Shown: piece by piece, positions 1 to 13,900 of the stretch | How the letters are laid out: each line of letters starts with the position of its first letter | Numbering within the stretch: the first letter of the stretch is position 1 | From: Trichoplax adhaerens | Lineage: Eukaryota > Placozoa > Uniplacotomia > Trichoplacea > Trichoplacidae | Reading direction: 5' to 3' | Length of the DNA stretch: 64,000 bases | Assembly (NCBI RefSeq): GCF_000150275.1 | Contig: NW_002060967.1 | Span: forward strand, 496,001 to 560,000 | Notes under the pieces: model-generated | Database searches by the model: none | Seen by the model: only the letters and a program-made list of their open reading frames with translations | What the model was told of the DNA's origin: nothing | Translations under genes and position numbers: made by a program

Positions 1-2512
1 TCTTCCAATCGCCATTGCTGATATTTGCTTTTTAATTCATTCTCATAATTTTTCATTTGAATGGATAATTCCTAAAATTTTCCCAGTTTTAAAATGGCAA
101 CGAATTAATTTAAGATCATGTTAAGGACGAGCTATTAATTTAAAAGCTAGGAAGAATCTGTACTGCAATAAGAGAAACTATCCAATGCTGCCTGAAAGGA
201 TTACTATGTTAGCTGATCTACTAATTCGCTGAGCACAAGTAAGATAGGTAAATATTGAGCTAAATAAGTACGTATGCCGTAAGTAAAGATTTTTTACGCT
301 GTAGCATGAATCTTTTACATGCGAAGATCTGATAGCAAGTCTGTGTAAAATTTGGATGCAAGCTATAGTATATTGAGCGATAACTTAAAAGTATTCGAAG
401 CATGGCTGCAGAGACTGGAAAGATTGAAGAGGCTGATTATAACCACAAGTCATCTATCAATTCTAATTAACAACTTTAAAATAGGGGAAATGTCCCAACA
501 TGGTCCTAATCGATGGTAGTGATAATATAGTAATAGAATATATAATAACCTCTGATAGTTTATGATCTCTTTCTGATCTTTCCTTAGCTAGCTCTTGCGT
601 TGTTGTATGCAATTTCTCTTGCATTTCTGCTAATTGTGCTTGCATGTTATTCCACGAATTTTTAACGTTATTAGTCATCGTATCGCCATTGCCAATATTA
701 TTGAGCTTGCTATTCAATGAAAAGAATAGTAGAAAAGCTATAAAAATGTCTGGAAATAAGCCAGTCAGCAATATTTTACCTTTGCATGGTCGTTTCTTCA
801 GCTGTGCCATCGTGATGTCTTCGTGCAATGTGACGCTGCAAGTAGACTCCATTAACAAATACTTTTTGGCAATGGACACACTAGAAAACAACGATACAAG
901 AGCATTTCATCTTCAATAAATAGGCAATTTATTTCATATTTTATACCCATAACTAACGAGTAGTAGGTAAATTTAGTATCTATAAATACGATACAACAGA
1001 TGAATTGATAAACAGGGTGGAATGCAGCCTAGTTTAAAAATTTTTACCTTATAATTCCCGCTAGCTCCTAAATTAACCATATTCTGATACATTTTAAGCA
1101 TTTTCTTCATTTTCCGTGTATCTTGTTTACGCTTATCTAGTTCTTCCGTTATTTCTTTTTCTTTAGTAGTTAAATTTTCCGTAGTCTATGAAGAAGCAAA
1201 AGTATAAAAATATCTTATTTTCTATTAACAAGTTTGATTGAGTTTTTGTAGGTCTTTGCAGTCCTGTATGTTGAAGCACGTAGAAAATTGCTTAGCAATC
1301 CATTTCTCATGATGGTAAATACACAATACACTTAAAACCTTTTATTTTCTTTCTAAATTTATTTACGATACTGTTTGCTACTGGATATAAAAGATTGCTT
1401 AATAGTGGATTTCTTGTTATAAAGAAAGTACAGAAGTCTCGAATGGAATTTAATTATTCTGAAATTACCCGCAATATACTAGGCTGCCACATGTAAGAAT
1501 TTCTACACCGAATTTGCCATCATGATAATTTAAGATTAAACTTATTTTATTTATTATTTTGTAGTTATCAATACTACTGTATGCTGTTCGTAAAATGACT
1601 TTGCGATCTTTTCATCATGATATTGAAGATACGACAATCGCAAATAGAACTCATCTTAATTATTTTGCAGCTGTAAATTTGTAATACTGCTGCAGTTAAA
1701 AATATCTATTCGCCATTATGATAAAAGATATAAGAATTTCAAATTTAACCTGTTTTCGTTAACTATCTTGCAGTTATTGGTAGTTTATTGCAAAGTGTAT
1801 AACTGTCTAGTAATTACTAATCATGTTGACATAATTGATGAAGGCATGGAAATCTAGAATTAATCTCTAACCTCAGTTAAAGAATTGATCTTGTCTTCAT
1901 ATCGCTTTATTTTTTCAGATAGAGCGTTTTGGGAATGCTATATGGTAGAATAGAGGCAAAAATTTTATTCATTTACTAGGAAAAATATTAGCTAGAGTTT
2001 AATATCATAAACCATTTTAACTTTCGAAAATTACTTATTAAAGAGAGTATTCGTGATTTACAAATAAAATTTGAACTATTAATATAGTTGCCAATAAAAA
2101 GATTACAGCAGGATTAAGCTATTGCAGCCTTACCAGAAGATATTCAATCACAAATTGAGCTAATTTAAAGAGGTCTACAAAGTTTTTTCCAACATGTTCG
2201 ATTCCCTATCATTGAATATAAACAACACATCACGGTTAAATGATAACGGTAATTCTCATTTTTATGAAATAGCTTAAGCAAATAAATACATTTTTATGGA
2301 GAAGAATTCCCTTTACACTACTGGGCAATCTCAATATTGAACATTGCTCTGCTAGATGATTCCAGCTATCTATTCTAACTTATGGAATAAGGCATACACT
2401 AGGACAGAGGAATGATGATAACTTACCGGCTCTAATTCTAAATTACAAAATGTCACGTTGATGATATTTTCCTGAAGTGTAGTAAAGCTAGGATTGTCCA
2501 AGTTGACTGCAG
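1..2512 (-). CDS. Unidentified coiled-coil protein, partial (runs off left edge)
   Basis: Five consecutive exons join in phase on the minus strand: 2427-2512, 1872-1937, 1048-1185, 550-705 and 1-71, the last continuing outside the window. Each has a GT donor and AG acceptor, and the joined frame is open (about 170 residues). The most upstream exon starts in phase 1 and has a non-heptad look (motifs DNPSFTTLQENI and TFCNLELEP). The others are charged alpha-helical coiled coil (KEKEITEELDKRK, MQAQLAEMQEKL, TTQELAKERSERD). The 1048-1185 exon ends with KMLKMYQNMVNLG, which is not heptad-like. The start codon was not found; at least one exon must lie above 2512. I do not recognise the family. A cytoskeletal, centrosomal or kinetochore protein is possible but unsupported. 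The exon structure is well supported; the function is not. Confidence 0.6.
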
Positions 2513-3876
2513 CTAAAAGGACGATAGTGGTGATATGATATAATTATAACAATATAAATGGATAATTGCGATTAATCTTCTAGCTAAAGATCAATAAAAA
2601 GATATGAATATGATGTTTGCAACAAGAAATAATTTAGCTATAAAGAAAGTCTATGATGCATCTATAGAGTTTGCTGCTAAAGACATTGGAAAAGTTGTGG
2701 AATTTATAGCATTAATCGTTTGTTTAATGAGAAAAACTGGTTAAAAGTCTAGTATTTGCTCATGAAGGGCTGCAGCTGTTTAAGATCGTGCTCTTTTTAC
2801 TTAATAAATATCAAAGAAAATTGTTTACACCTAAAGCTTAAAATGTTTGGTCCATGAGGAAGACTTAAATATATCTTGGAGCTTACTTGATGCTCGCAAA
2901 AAACTGCAGTCATTAAAAATTACGTTTGTCGAAGTCAATTAATCTTGTTTTGCAGAGGTTTGAAGAAAGTAGCGAGTTAGATGTAGATACTACTACAAAA
3001 TAACTCTATACTCTGGTAATGGTGTTGGATCATTATCAAGGACGGTAAGGAAAGGCGAGAGTATTCAGATCTACTTCTCCAACGAGGGGAGTTAGATATC
3101 TAGCTTTTTAAGGTAGTTATAAACTCTTATGCGGGTGATGATAATGAATTACTCTTAATAATGGCAACGATAGGAATTAGAGTTGCTTGTCTTCTTCCAA
3201 GAATTATAATAGTAAAGTATCTTCCCATATAATGCATAAACGAGAAGTTAGTTCTAACTAATGGGAGATTTTGCAATATGCTCTTGCCATGATGACGAAT
3301 TATTATCCAACCTCCAGAAATGCAAGGAAAGTATCGAATGAACTATTCTGGAAATTGGTAGCTGAACATGAGAAGAATTGTTAGTCTTCTCCCTGTTAAT
3401 AATAAGGTGCTGGATCTATTTATTCAAGTTACTAATTTACTCTATATGCACATCCTGTTGGAGATATAATGAACTCTTCTTGAGAAAGGTAACAAAAGGA
3501 GAGAAATCAATACTTTATAGGAATAAGGAGTTAGATCTAGCAATAGTTAAGCATTTCTATGTACTGTATTCTTATGTAATGATAATGGCGAATTGCTCTT
3601 GAGAATGACAAGAAAAAAGGAAACTACTGCAAAAAAATCCTGTTGGTCCTCCGATCTTCATGCAGCCCATCTTCACATCGATCTTACAAGATTGTTGACG
3701 GATATATACAGGACATAAGATGGAACAGAAATAGTAGACATACCGATTCTCATCCAGTCCACTCTTTCCCATCTCTTCTTGAAAGGAAATTGAGAGCCTA
3801 CAGCAGTAAATAGTTAAGATATAAGGTATTAGAATTTTGAGTTTAATTCACACCCATTTCAATTTACTCGTATACT

Positions 3877-4215
3877 CTGAAAGTTGCAAAGCAGTCCTTC
3901 ATGCCAACTTAGATTGATAGTATAAATTGCACTTATATGTACAGCTCTAAGTATGATTTGCTCAATATTGATTTGATCTGTTGTTAGTGAAGTAATCACG
4001 TTAAAGTATGGATATTTAGAATGTTTAGGTATGTAAGTTTTGATGTTAAGCTGCTGAAAGTTATCCAGTGGTCCTTCACATCAACTTATATTGATAGTAT
4101 TAATTACGCATATATGTCTAACCCTATGGATAGTTTGCTCAATATCGATACGATCTAGTGTTAGTGAAGTAATCGAGTTAAAGCATGGATATTTAGAATA
4201 GTTAGGTAAGTAAGC
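3877..4215. repeat. Two-copy tandem repeat, ~160-bp unit, offset ~177 bp
   Basis: Copy 1 (3877-4036) and copy 2 (4054-4215) share 'ctgaaagtt', then 'cagtccttc'/'tggtccttc', 'caactta.attgatagtat', 'agtttgctcaatat' and 'gtgttagtgaagtaatc.cgttaaag.atggatatttagaat'. They are diverged by substitutions but collinear along the whole unit. Non-coding. Confidence 0.75.
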
Positions 4216-7200
4216 CATAATGTTTTAAACCTACCGCTAAATGAAGAATGAGTAGCATGAGTAAGAGTAGTTGCTTGCATATAAAATTTAAGATGATATT
4301 CTGCAATCGGATGCCTTCTGTACTATGCATATACCATTTATGATAATGAAAATCTGGAGTAAATCATAATTATTTTAGATTGATTACATATCCTTCTGTT
4401 ACTGTCCTTCCTTAAATTAACCAGAGAGCGATAAATTACTAGTAGTTCGTCTCTGGTTTAATGAGTGGATTAATAGCATAGCTATTACGGATAAAAATGA
4501 TTTATAGGATACAGGATTAAAGGTTTGCTACGTCACTTAGCCAGACTACAGGTTCTAACGTTAAAATATTTTCCTTATGGGATACCGTTAATGTTATTAC
4601 AACTATAAAGTGAGAAGATGAACCCTTAATGAAAAATTTAGGGAGTTGATGGTTGCCGTCTTTGATGTCATAAATTATTAATTTATTCAGGAGTATTGAG
4701 TTTATTCTAGAAGTCTTAACTAAATATCATAAACTAGCTTGAACAGGTTGACAAGCTATCAAAGTAAATCACTAATGCACAATTTTAATCCTTTTGCCGA
4801 TATTACAATAAATAAGTGAGAAGAGGAACGATGAACGATATATTTATAGAGTTTTCAACAACTATCTTCTATTAGCTAGACAATTTATTTAATTAGTTCT
4901 ATGGCTAGATTAACGGCTATTTTTAGAAATGGTATCTTTCCATGTTTAAAGTAGAAAAATTAAGTTGATGGTCGTTATTTACTGTGCTGTTGAAGGAGAC
5001 ATTAGTGCTATGCAGTCTAAACCTTTTCACCTCGGGTATACCGTTAATTTTATGGCTACTTTAGAATGGAAGCCAATTTTGAATTGATTTTGACTTTTCA
5101 AGAGCAGCGTAAACAAATTATAAACTGGATAGTAAAGAGACATCCGTATTGCACGGACAAAATTATTTCGCTTCGGGTATGCCGTTAATGTTATAAATTA
5201 CGTTGGAATAGTTGGAAATCGTGAGCCGATTTAGATTTTTCAAGAGCAGCATGAACAAATTCTAACCTGGACATAAAAGAGGGCTTCAATATTGAAAGTC
5301 TAAGTCCTCTTTTCGTCCTAAGTAGAATATCATAACCGCTATAAAATGAAAAGAAACATTGAACGAATGTTCGACTTTTCGGAAACAGTATAAGTAAATT
5401 TTAAAGTATACTTGGTTATAATCTAGGAGATCTGGATATCTACTTGGATTGATGTTTTTTTAGCGACAATCCCTTGATATTTCAGTATGATCGGCTGTTA
5501 GTCTTTAAAAATGATCTAATTCGATCACATTTTCTTAGTCTACTGATAATTAATCAGGCCAAAATAAACTAATTTAGACTAAGCAGTCGATATTGACAAA
5601 GCTTGAATGTTTAATATGTCATCATAAAGAATATGTGGTTATTTGATTGGAGTTTGGTTATTTTTGCTCATTAATTCCAATCCTTGCATGTTTCAATAAC
5701 ATGAACGATTGATCATAGGCTAGACGATTTGTAATTTTATAGGTAAATGATGATTGCTTACACTATGCAATCAATAGGATATCGCAAAATAAGCCAACGA
5801 TCACTAATTGAGAACTTTAATAAGAATCAAAAGAAATATTTGAAACTTTAGCTAATTCGATAGGATGATACTGTACAAGGTTATTTTTTACGCTCTCTAC
5901 TACTTTTTTGAATCAGGTGCAATTTTACGATATAAAATTTTCAAGTAATCAATCGTTCTCTTACCTGGTCTTACTTGTTGGCTACCGACTAGTCGACTTG
6001 CAGGAAACATGATGAATTAATGCTCTGGATATATTAAATAATTAGAGTAGTCTTTTCCTTCTCGTCTAACAACCTTGCCTAAAGTCGAGATTACCCTATC
6101 CAACGTTAGGAATAGGATGATCAATTAATATCCGGTGCTGAGATTGTTCATCAAAATCGATTTCGCGTGTTATTCTCTCAATTTAATACCATCCAAATCA
6201 ATTTCAGTCATCAATCTCATTCTTAAGCTACCATTACACTCGTAATGGCTCATTTCAGCCACAATTTATTTACTTGATAATTTCCAACTACTTGGCCTTG
6301 ATTCCTATTGCATCGGATGATACCGTTATGATCCGGCGGGTTTAATTAAGCGTCTGATATATCGACTCTCCTTGGGACGGACATGATATACAGACGAGCA
6401 TCAGTTAACGTAGTTAATAATACTTCATTAACGATTCTATTTACCAAGGAAATGGATACACCTACCTTAGCTATGGTGCTGATGGCTAAAAGTGCTTAGG
6501 ATAGTAATAAAGTCAGCTAAAAAGGCTTGAATGTGTAGAAGATTGACAATTAGTTAGATATAGTGGCTCTACGTTAGGACAGGCTTGAGTGTATAGAAAA
6601 ATATACAGTTAGGTAGATATAGCGGTTATACTGGTGCTATGACTTATACAGATAGCCTGCTACCAGAGTCTACAATAGTAATATTGCGAACTCTGAAGGT
6701 GTGGATCTATTGGAAATATAGCTAACTAATATCGTGTTGACAATTGATCTGCCTTTTAAATTGCATCAGTATGGTAGATGAATTAGATGTTGGAAGCATG
6801 CGAGATATTTTTCTATAAGAACCCAATTTTAGCAGTTCAGGGATTTATAGCAATAACTATCACTATAGCTATCGATGCAGTCATTTTACGTAGAATTAAA
6901 GAGCTAGATGAATCTGAATTATCTGATACAGAGATGGCATTGTACATAGACTATATTTAGAAACTGGATTAAATATAACGCGTTTAGGCACACATTTCTT
7001 GTACATCATTATACGAAATAAAGAGATCGTTGTCAAGAATTTTATTTCGCAATAATTTGTAATGGTCGGCTTGATATAACGTAAGACTACTGGTTTCATC
7101 GTTCATATTACCAATGATGAACATTTATCTTGTATGCTGAAGCACGAAAATCTTAATTTCCTATATCTCTCCTTCATGCAAATATTACAATCTATTTACT

Positions 7201-7923
7201 ATTTGTAGGCTTTTCGTTTGCCACAGAAATTGAATTGACAAATACATGGCCATAAAGTCATTGTAGTTGTGGATTGACAAAACTACTAAGTACTATATCT
7301 TGTTTTTTTCGTAGAATAGAAATATTGTTTAATTTAACCTCTGAACTATGGCAGTCACCATCATATACTCTATAAAGCTATTCCATAAAAAATTTCCATA
7401 TTCTTTATCTAGCCATGCATTACTGATTACAGCAATATACAAATTCCAAGGTCCTGCATAGGCTACCATTTGTGAGGTATGTACTTTACTACTGTACTGT
7501 ATTTCCTTCCTACCAGTATTTGTTTTCATCAAAGCCTACCAGGATTTAATTTGTTGGAAAAAATTTAAATTGATTCAATAATAAAGAGACATGCGTATTT
7601 AGAAAATGATCAGTCCTTTTCAATCAGATCAAAACAATAATAATAACGGTAATCAATTACAATTAATTATCCGGTTGGGAGTGAACGCTAAACAATGGTC
7701 TACTGTTGCTATAGTAACAAGCTAGGTTAGAGTGAAATATTAGTTAAAATTGCGATAAATAGTAGAAAAACTGCTACAGGTGACCAATCTTAATTAATGC
7801 TATTTCCAAGCTTTTAACGTTGGCTGACAGCCATTAAAATGATACCGAAAAATATGAAGTCACAAAAAAATGTTTGCAATATTTTAATCAGGGTTACATG
7901 ACATTTCAAATTATCGTTTTTAA

Positions 7924-7929
7924 TTTATT
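7924..7929 (-). terminator. Candidate polyadenylation signal AATAAA for TPP2
   Basis: The plus strand reads tttatt, so AATAAA on the minus strand, roughly 55 nt past the TPP2 stop codon at 7982-7984. The position fits a short 3' UTR, but in AT-rich DNA this hexamer is common. Confidence 0.35.
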
Positions 7930-7981
7930 AATTTCTTGACAGGGTAACTCCTAAACTACAGTAAGTAAAGACACCAAACAT

Positions 7982-10900
7982 TTAGAACAACGTGTAATTT
8001 TTAGGATATTTCTTCAATATCAGACGCTTGTAACAATTTGCAATGTGATGCCAGTTCAGTTTCTCCAACATCTATTGGTATCAGAAAGCAACAAATTTTT
8101 AATAGCAGTGCATACCTTGTAGTGTAGTTATACATATAATTTTTACTCACAGTCGTGCTATATTCAGTTATAGTATGTATACCTTTGTGCCGTTAATCCA
8201 AACTCATAATTATTATTTCTGATAATGTATCATGTATTCAACAAACTATTTCTACTTGATGCAGTACTATCAATCTAAGGTTATTAATTTTCGAATAGAT
8301 CGTATCATGTAACTGGTTACTTGCACTCATTATCTATCAATCTAAAGTCAACAGTGGGATTATCTGGAGTAATATGCAGTTATACTATCCACATTGCAGA
8401 AATGATAACGAGTTCCCTTACCGCTATCATTTCTTCGTACAAGCGCTTTGTTGAAGAAGATTCTTTCATTTGGATTTGAAGAATACCTATGGCTCTTGCA
8501 TATTGTTTTAATGTTATTGCATGGACCAAAATAAAAGCAAGGGCCTAGGATATAATTTTTAATCGATGCAACACATTACATTGATGACAATCTAATGAAT
8601 TTAGTATCAATCATATAAGAAATTTCTAACATACCCTATGGTTTTTAAGGTCTATCCATTTAGATAATTCGCAGTAGACATCGTTCATAGCCGATACTAA
8701 AAGATAAAGGATAAATATTACGGTCAATTTCATGCCAATTTTTTATAATCCTGACCATACACTATTAATTTATCTAAATCACTACACTTGATAATGAGAT
8801 ATCAATAGGTTGTGAGATTTATACACGTATATTTCCCAAGGCAGCGGCTATAAAGAGTCTATTTTTTATCCAATGGGTAGATACAACCATAAATACAGAC
8901 ACGTTCATTATCGAAAAAAGCAAGTGTAATGAAAAATTCTCTAACCAGTCGCTTGATATCGAGCTGATTCTTCTTCTAGACCTATCGTTGAAATGTTATT
9001 AATACACAAGAACCAATTGCATATATTATCGTATGATACATTCTATCTTACATTCTAGTTGCTTAGCTAATAATCCCATATTCTTTCCCTACATGGCAGC
9101 GAGCAATTAAATGTGATGCAACGAAACGCTAAGTAATTAAAAATAAACTATCTAGATGATATAGTCAAGAGGATTTATACTTTGCATATTAGTGATTCGG
9201 TGAGGTATTTCTTCTTTTCGTCCATTTCACTACAATTACAAATATCGCAATGCATGTCTAAATAAGCTGTAAGTATTTCTGAAATAAAAGAAGCTCTTGC
9301 TATTGTAGGACAAATAAATATACATTACCTTTTCTTTTTAGCTGCATTTTCGGATAAATCTGATATCATACCATAAAAATTCAGTAAGGCATTTGTATCG
9401 ATCTAAAGAATTAAAATGAATTTGGTATATCATGGTGTCCAAATTAAGTTAGATTAATATAAAGATATGCTTCCATATATAACATTACCAAATCGATAAT
9501 GCACTGAGCTGCTTTTATAACATTTTCAAAAGCTTCAACGGATCCATGCTACATAATGATAGTATTAGGAGAGAGTAAGTCACAGAACTGTATTGTCTTC
9601 TAGTGTTATTAACAATAGTGATTAAAAGCTGGATATACAACACCCTTACTTTATTTGCTGCTACATCTAACATTTTCATTCTCTCAACTTTAAGCGAAAG
9701 ATCATCCTCGTACTTTTGTTCTAGGTCCTTGTACAGTTTATCTCCATGTTCAAAATCCATTCTATAATTGATATTTAACAGATTTGCTTTAAATATTAGA
9801 AAGATTTCAATCATTAAAAGTTATCATATGAATCAGCTTTAATAATGAATAAAAATATAAATAGTTTAAAAACCTGGTTAACCAGGATAACATAAATTTC
9901 TTATGTGCCGCTTCAAAATCATTGTTTGCCTATAATAATTATGGTGTATGGATTCCTGTTAGATACATAGCAAGATTTATGCATATAAACACAAATTCTG
10001 CAATACTAACGCTGTTAGAGCCAGATGAAGATAAAGGAGTTGTTCCAATGTTATAGGTAAATGGATAATTAAGCTGATGATAATTCATAAAGAACAAAAG
10101 TACTTGGTCTATACTTGCTCAAGAACAGGATCTTAATGACAGAATATTATATACTTTACCGATTTTCCACTACTGGAATAAGATATTGTTCCAGTTAAAT
10201 ACATTCCAGGCTTTGCACCCTTCGGTAGTCTATAAAAAGTATGAAAAGGATTAATCTAATAGTTAGAAAGTTTGTCTTTATAGTAAAATTGAGTTGTGAT
10301 TTAAGGAAGCAGTACATGATAAATGTATAGTTATTTGCTTAATAAAGTTTGTAGTTGGGAATATTATAGAATATCAGTGGCATTTTGTGTATATACATAC
10401 GAGTATAATAATAATGATAATTTGGCATACTTATCATCATCGAGAGGTGCGAAGTAAAGTACTGCAGTATTGTTCTTGTTGAGCCAATAGTTATTTGATA
10501 TTTTTGACCCTCCAGATAATGCTTTCAGCTGAGATGAATAGACATCTAACGAAACGGAATTAGCAAGTTTATGCTCTAAAAGTACTGGTATATTCTTTAA
10601 ACGTTCCAAGAGGTCTCGTTTGTCATGACGAACCTATTAAAAATTGGTTACCATTACAAAATGTTGATCATATTCTAGTACTATGAATACATAAGCGTAT
10701 ACATAGCGTGCTGTTTGCCGTGAAAAAATAGACTTACTTGTAATTTTAATATATAGTCCCCTTTGTCTAACTTTACTTTATACTAAAAATAAAAATGTAT
10801 CATCAATATTAATTAGCAAAAATTTTAGTTAATAAACAAAATGGCATTTTTGCAGACCTGATGAGGAAAGGCATCACCAGAAGCAATGTGTTGCTTGTTC

Positions 10901-13900
10901 TTATCGAATATCATCCAAAGTTGAGATTCATATAATGCCTCATATAGTAGATCGCTCAGTAATGAGACATTAGGACGCACTTCACATGAATTTTCCTTTA
11001 CCAGATTAAAATTAAATGGTTTCATTAATCAACATTCATGTAGGTGGTCAATAACAAAGATCTTTAACTAGCCTTTTCATGATCATGATTTTATAATTCG
11101 GTATTTATCACACGTATATTTACTAACTATGGAAAATTTATAATCCAATATATTTTCATAGATTTGTCTCCCGTTCGGTAGTAAATCTCTTTCAGTTAGG
11201 GGTTTTATTGTTGAAGAAATAGGCCTGTTAACGACGGTCATGGCAAAAAAGTTAAAAAAATGCTGAAATGCGCAAGTCATGCTAGAAATGATCTAAGTAA
11301 ATATCGCTTTGTTCAATTAACCTAATAGCTTCAGCCATATGGTCCAGATTGATGCTAATACTCATATTCTCACGTCGAAATGGAGACGTCACAGTTATTC
11401 TATGTATTCCACCGCAGGAGTGCTAGATAAGTTTTGAAAGTTTTTTGTTAGACATACAGATAGAAAGTAGGATAACTTTGCAAAATTGGCTAAAGTTAAT
11501 CATTCTAATCAAATCTCATACCATTGCTACGTTTCTTTCGTTCGGTAAAAGGCTGTGAAATGTTATAGCATACTTTATTTTTTTGCTCTCTCGTGTTGAC
11601 CACCAACTGGTCAAACATAACTCTAAAGTTTTTTCCCCCTTGAATTCAAGTTAGATTAATGATTACTTACATGTTGCAGAGCACTTAATACTACCGCAGA
11701 TAAACCTTTCTGACCTCAACTTTAAAAGTAATATTTTTAGTTTCTCCACAGCCTAATGCGACACGATTATTACTAAATTGATATTTAAATGACTTGTCCT
11801 TGTGTAAGTGCGACACATCTAATACCATGGTAAATTTACCACTCTCTTCGAGAGACGTTAGTGCTATTTCTAGTAGATTAATGTCAAAAACAAGCATACT
11901 TACTCATAGATGTGTAAAATATTATAGAAATGAATTTAAAGATTTTTGTAGGTACTTACCAACCCAAGTCGCTTTCGGTGGAGTTGCAATAAACATACGT
12001 TTAATCTGGCCTTTATCTAGAGTCAGGCTTTCTGATATGGGTGTTAACGGATCTCGAATACTGAAATTTAGATGAAATAATGTGTTGCTAAAATAATTGA
12101 AATCACGCCAATTTTTCAATGCTGCTAAACTTCATCATCCAATTATGATTATATAAGCGTAGATACCTTATTGGTTTAGTAACCGTGATAGGAATTCTAA
12201 ATAATGGGCCAAGTTCGATACAAGCGCTATCATATCCGCAGATCTATAAGTGATCATTAGGAGTTATAATCTAGTTATTACTATCAATTCTTACATTTAT
12301 GTAATATAATTTTGTATGAATTAGAAGTACTTATCATTCGCACAATAACCTCAGAATAATGCGCTCCTGGCCGAAGATCGCTAGTATCAACTTTAATATC
12401 GAATGACCGCGCTATAGATAGTAGTAAACATAAATATTCATTGATAACCAATCATTGACAATTACGAAGGATTAAATAACAGATTTAGATTTTATACCGC
12501 TATTATTCAACATGAAATATTTTGGTGCATCAATCCATGTTGCAGTGGGTACCAGAGAAATGCGATACTCTAAATTGGCTTTAAGTTTCAAATCTAACAT
12601 AAAAGTAGAGAATCGGACAGATCCTATATCAGTCGTTGTACACATATAATAAAGTTGAAGCAAAAAAATGAAAATCATTGCTACGCTTACCAAGTTCACT
12701 TTTATAGCACGGTCGAACTCGAACAGGTAGATAAGAAATTGAAGACGTTTCCTGAGGCTCCCTAAGGTATATACCTCGTTTATCATAGCTGCTGCCACAG
12801 GTGATCTAAGAATTTTAAAAGAAGGATGTTTAACAGTATGAATCGTTTTCAAGTTCCATAAAGTTTCATACCTCAAAATGGACGTTATTGTTGAGTTTAT
12901 CTACAGAATTTCGTATATACTCGAAAGCTTTATCAACCTGTGTTTTAAAATTTAGTCATACTTTTAACAATGTCATCTTACCAAGGTAAGTTATTGTACA
13001 TGAGATAGGAAGGCATTTGGAACAATTAAAATGTATCAGTAACGGAGAAGCTAACCTGCAGTAGGCCATAGCCCATGGAAAAATGATCTTCACCTGTTGA
13101 CGCAAATAAAGATCATACGTATAAGTATAGTATTGTAAGAAGCTAGTATACCTTCCTAAGGACAGATTTGATTTAAGTAATAGTTAACGGTAGAGGACCT
13201 GTGATTGATGATGCGGTATTTTCAACGGCACGACGAACGCTACAAAAAGTGATTAAATTCAACATAACGTCATTAATTTCATTCTTTCTTACTAAAAGTT
13301 ATACCTTTTAGTAGCACAGTCGTTAATTATAGGATAAAATGATGCTAGAGAAAATTTATACCTTGACGGAGAAAACGGAATTTGACAAGCTTTCAATCCA
13401 GATAATATAAGAGCTAAGGTATTGGAAAGATAATATGTATGATTTGTTTGTCATTACTGTATTGATTTGCAAATTATGACAACAAATGAGACTTACCGAT
13501 ACCACCACATGCATTCGGTGATGACATTGAAGTGCCATTCATGAGTTGTGAACTACTTAAGGTCCACTTAGGTACAGAAGCAATTGCTCCACCTGGAGCA
13601 CTAATGCTAACACCTAAGGCACCATCAATGCTACGACAAAATATTGTAAAAATTTTAATGTCATAAAATAACTGCAGCCAGTAGTATGCTACTAAAATTG
13701 TATCAGCGTTTACAGGTTCCATACAGCAGTACGTATAAAATATATAATAAAGTCATTTCAGTCAAATCTGAATATAACCAAATCAAAATAGCACTGAGGT
13801 AGCAGGTGAGGATTTATAAAAAATATTTATACCATGGTCCTCTGGATGTCCACGTATACTGCATACTTTGTACTCTTTCAAGCAATGAATATTGGGCCGC

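Larger units (their letters stand above)
2513..7981. other. Gene-poor, repeat-bearing interval
   Basis: No exon chain could be built here on either strand. Stops are dense and the short open frames show no recognisable protein. It should hold the missing 5' exon(s) of the coiled-coil gene ending at 2512 and the 3' UTR of the gene ending at 7982. From about 4500 to 5420 the sequence is a decayed tandem repeat: the phrase 'gggtataccgttaatgttat' and variants recur near 4580, 5035 and 5178, each followed by a 'gtgagaaga' or 'gaatggaag' type tail. Confidence 0.5.

Noticed and set aside
7329-7532. Minus-strand 67-codon frame with several Trp residues
   Set aside because: No recognisable family, no neighbouring exon joins in phase, and the surrounding DNA is repeat-like.
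9319-9371. Longer version of TPP2 exon 35 using the donor at AAAAG|GTAATG
   Set aside because: It puts the next exon out of phase with an early stop; the TATG|GTATGA donor (exon 9372-9402) restores frame and an excellent match to the family.
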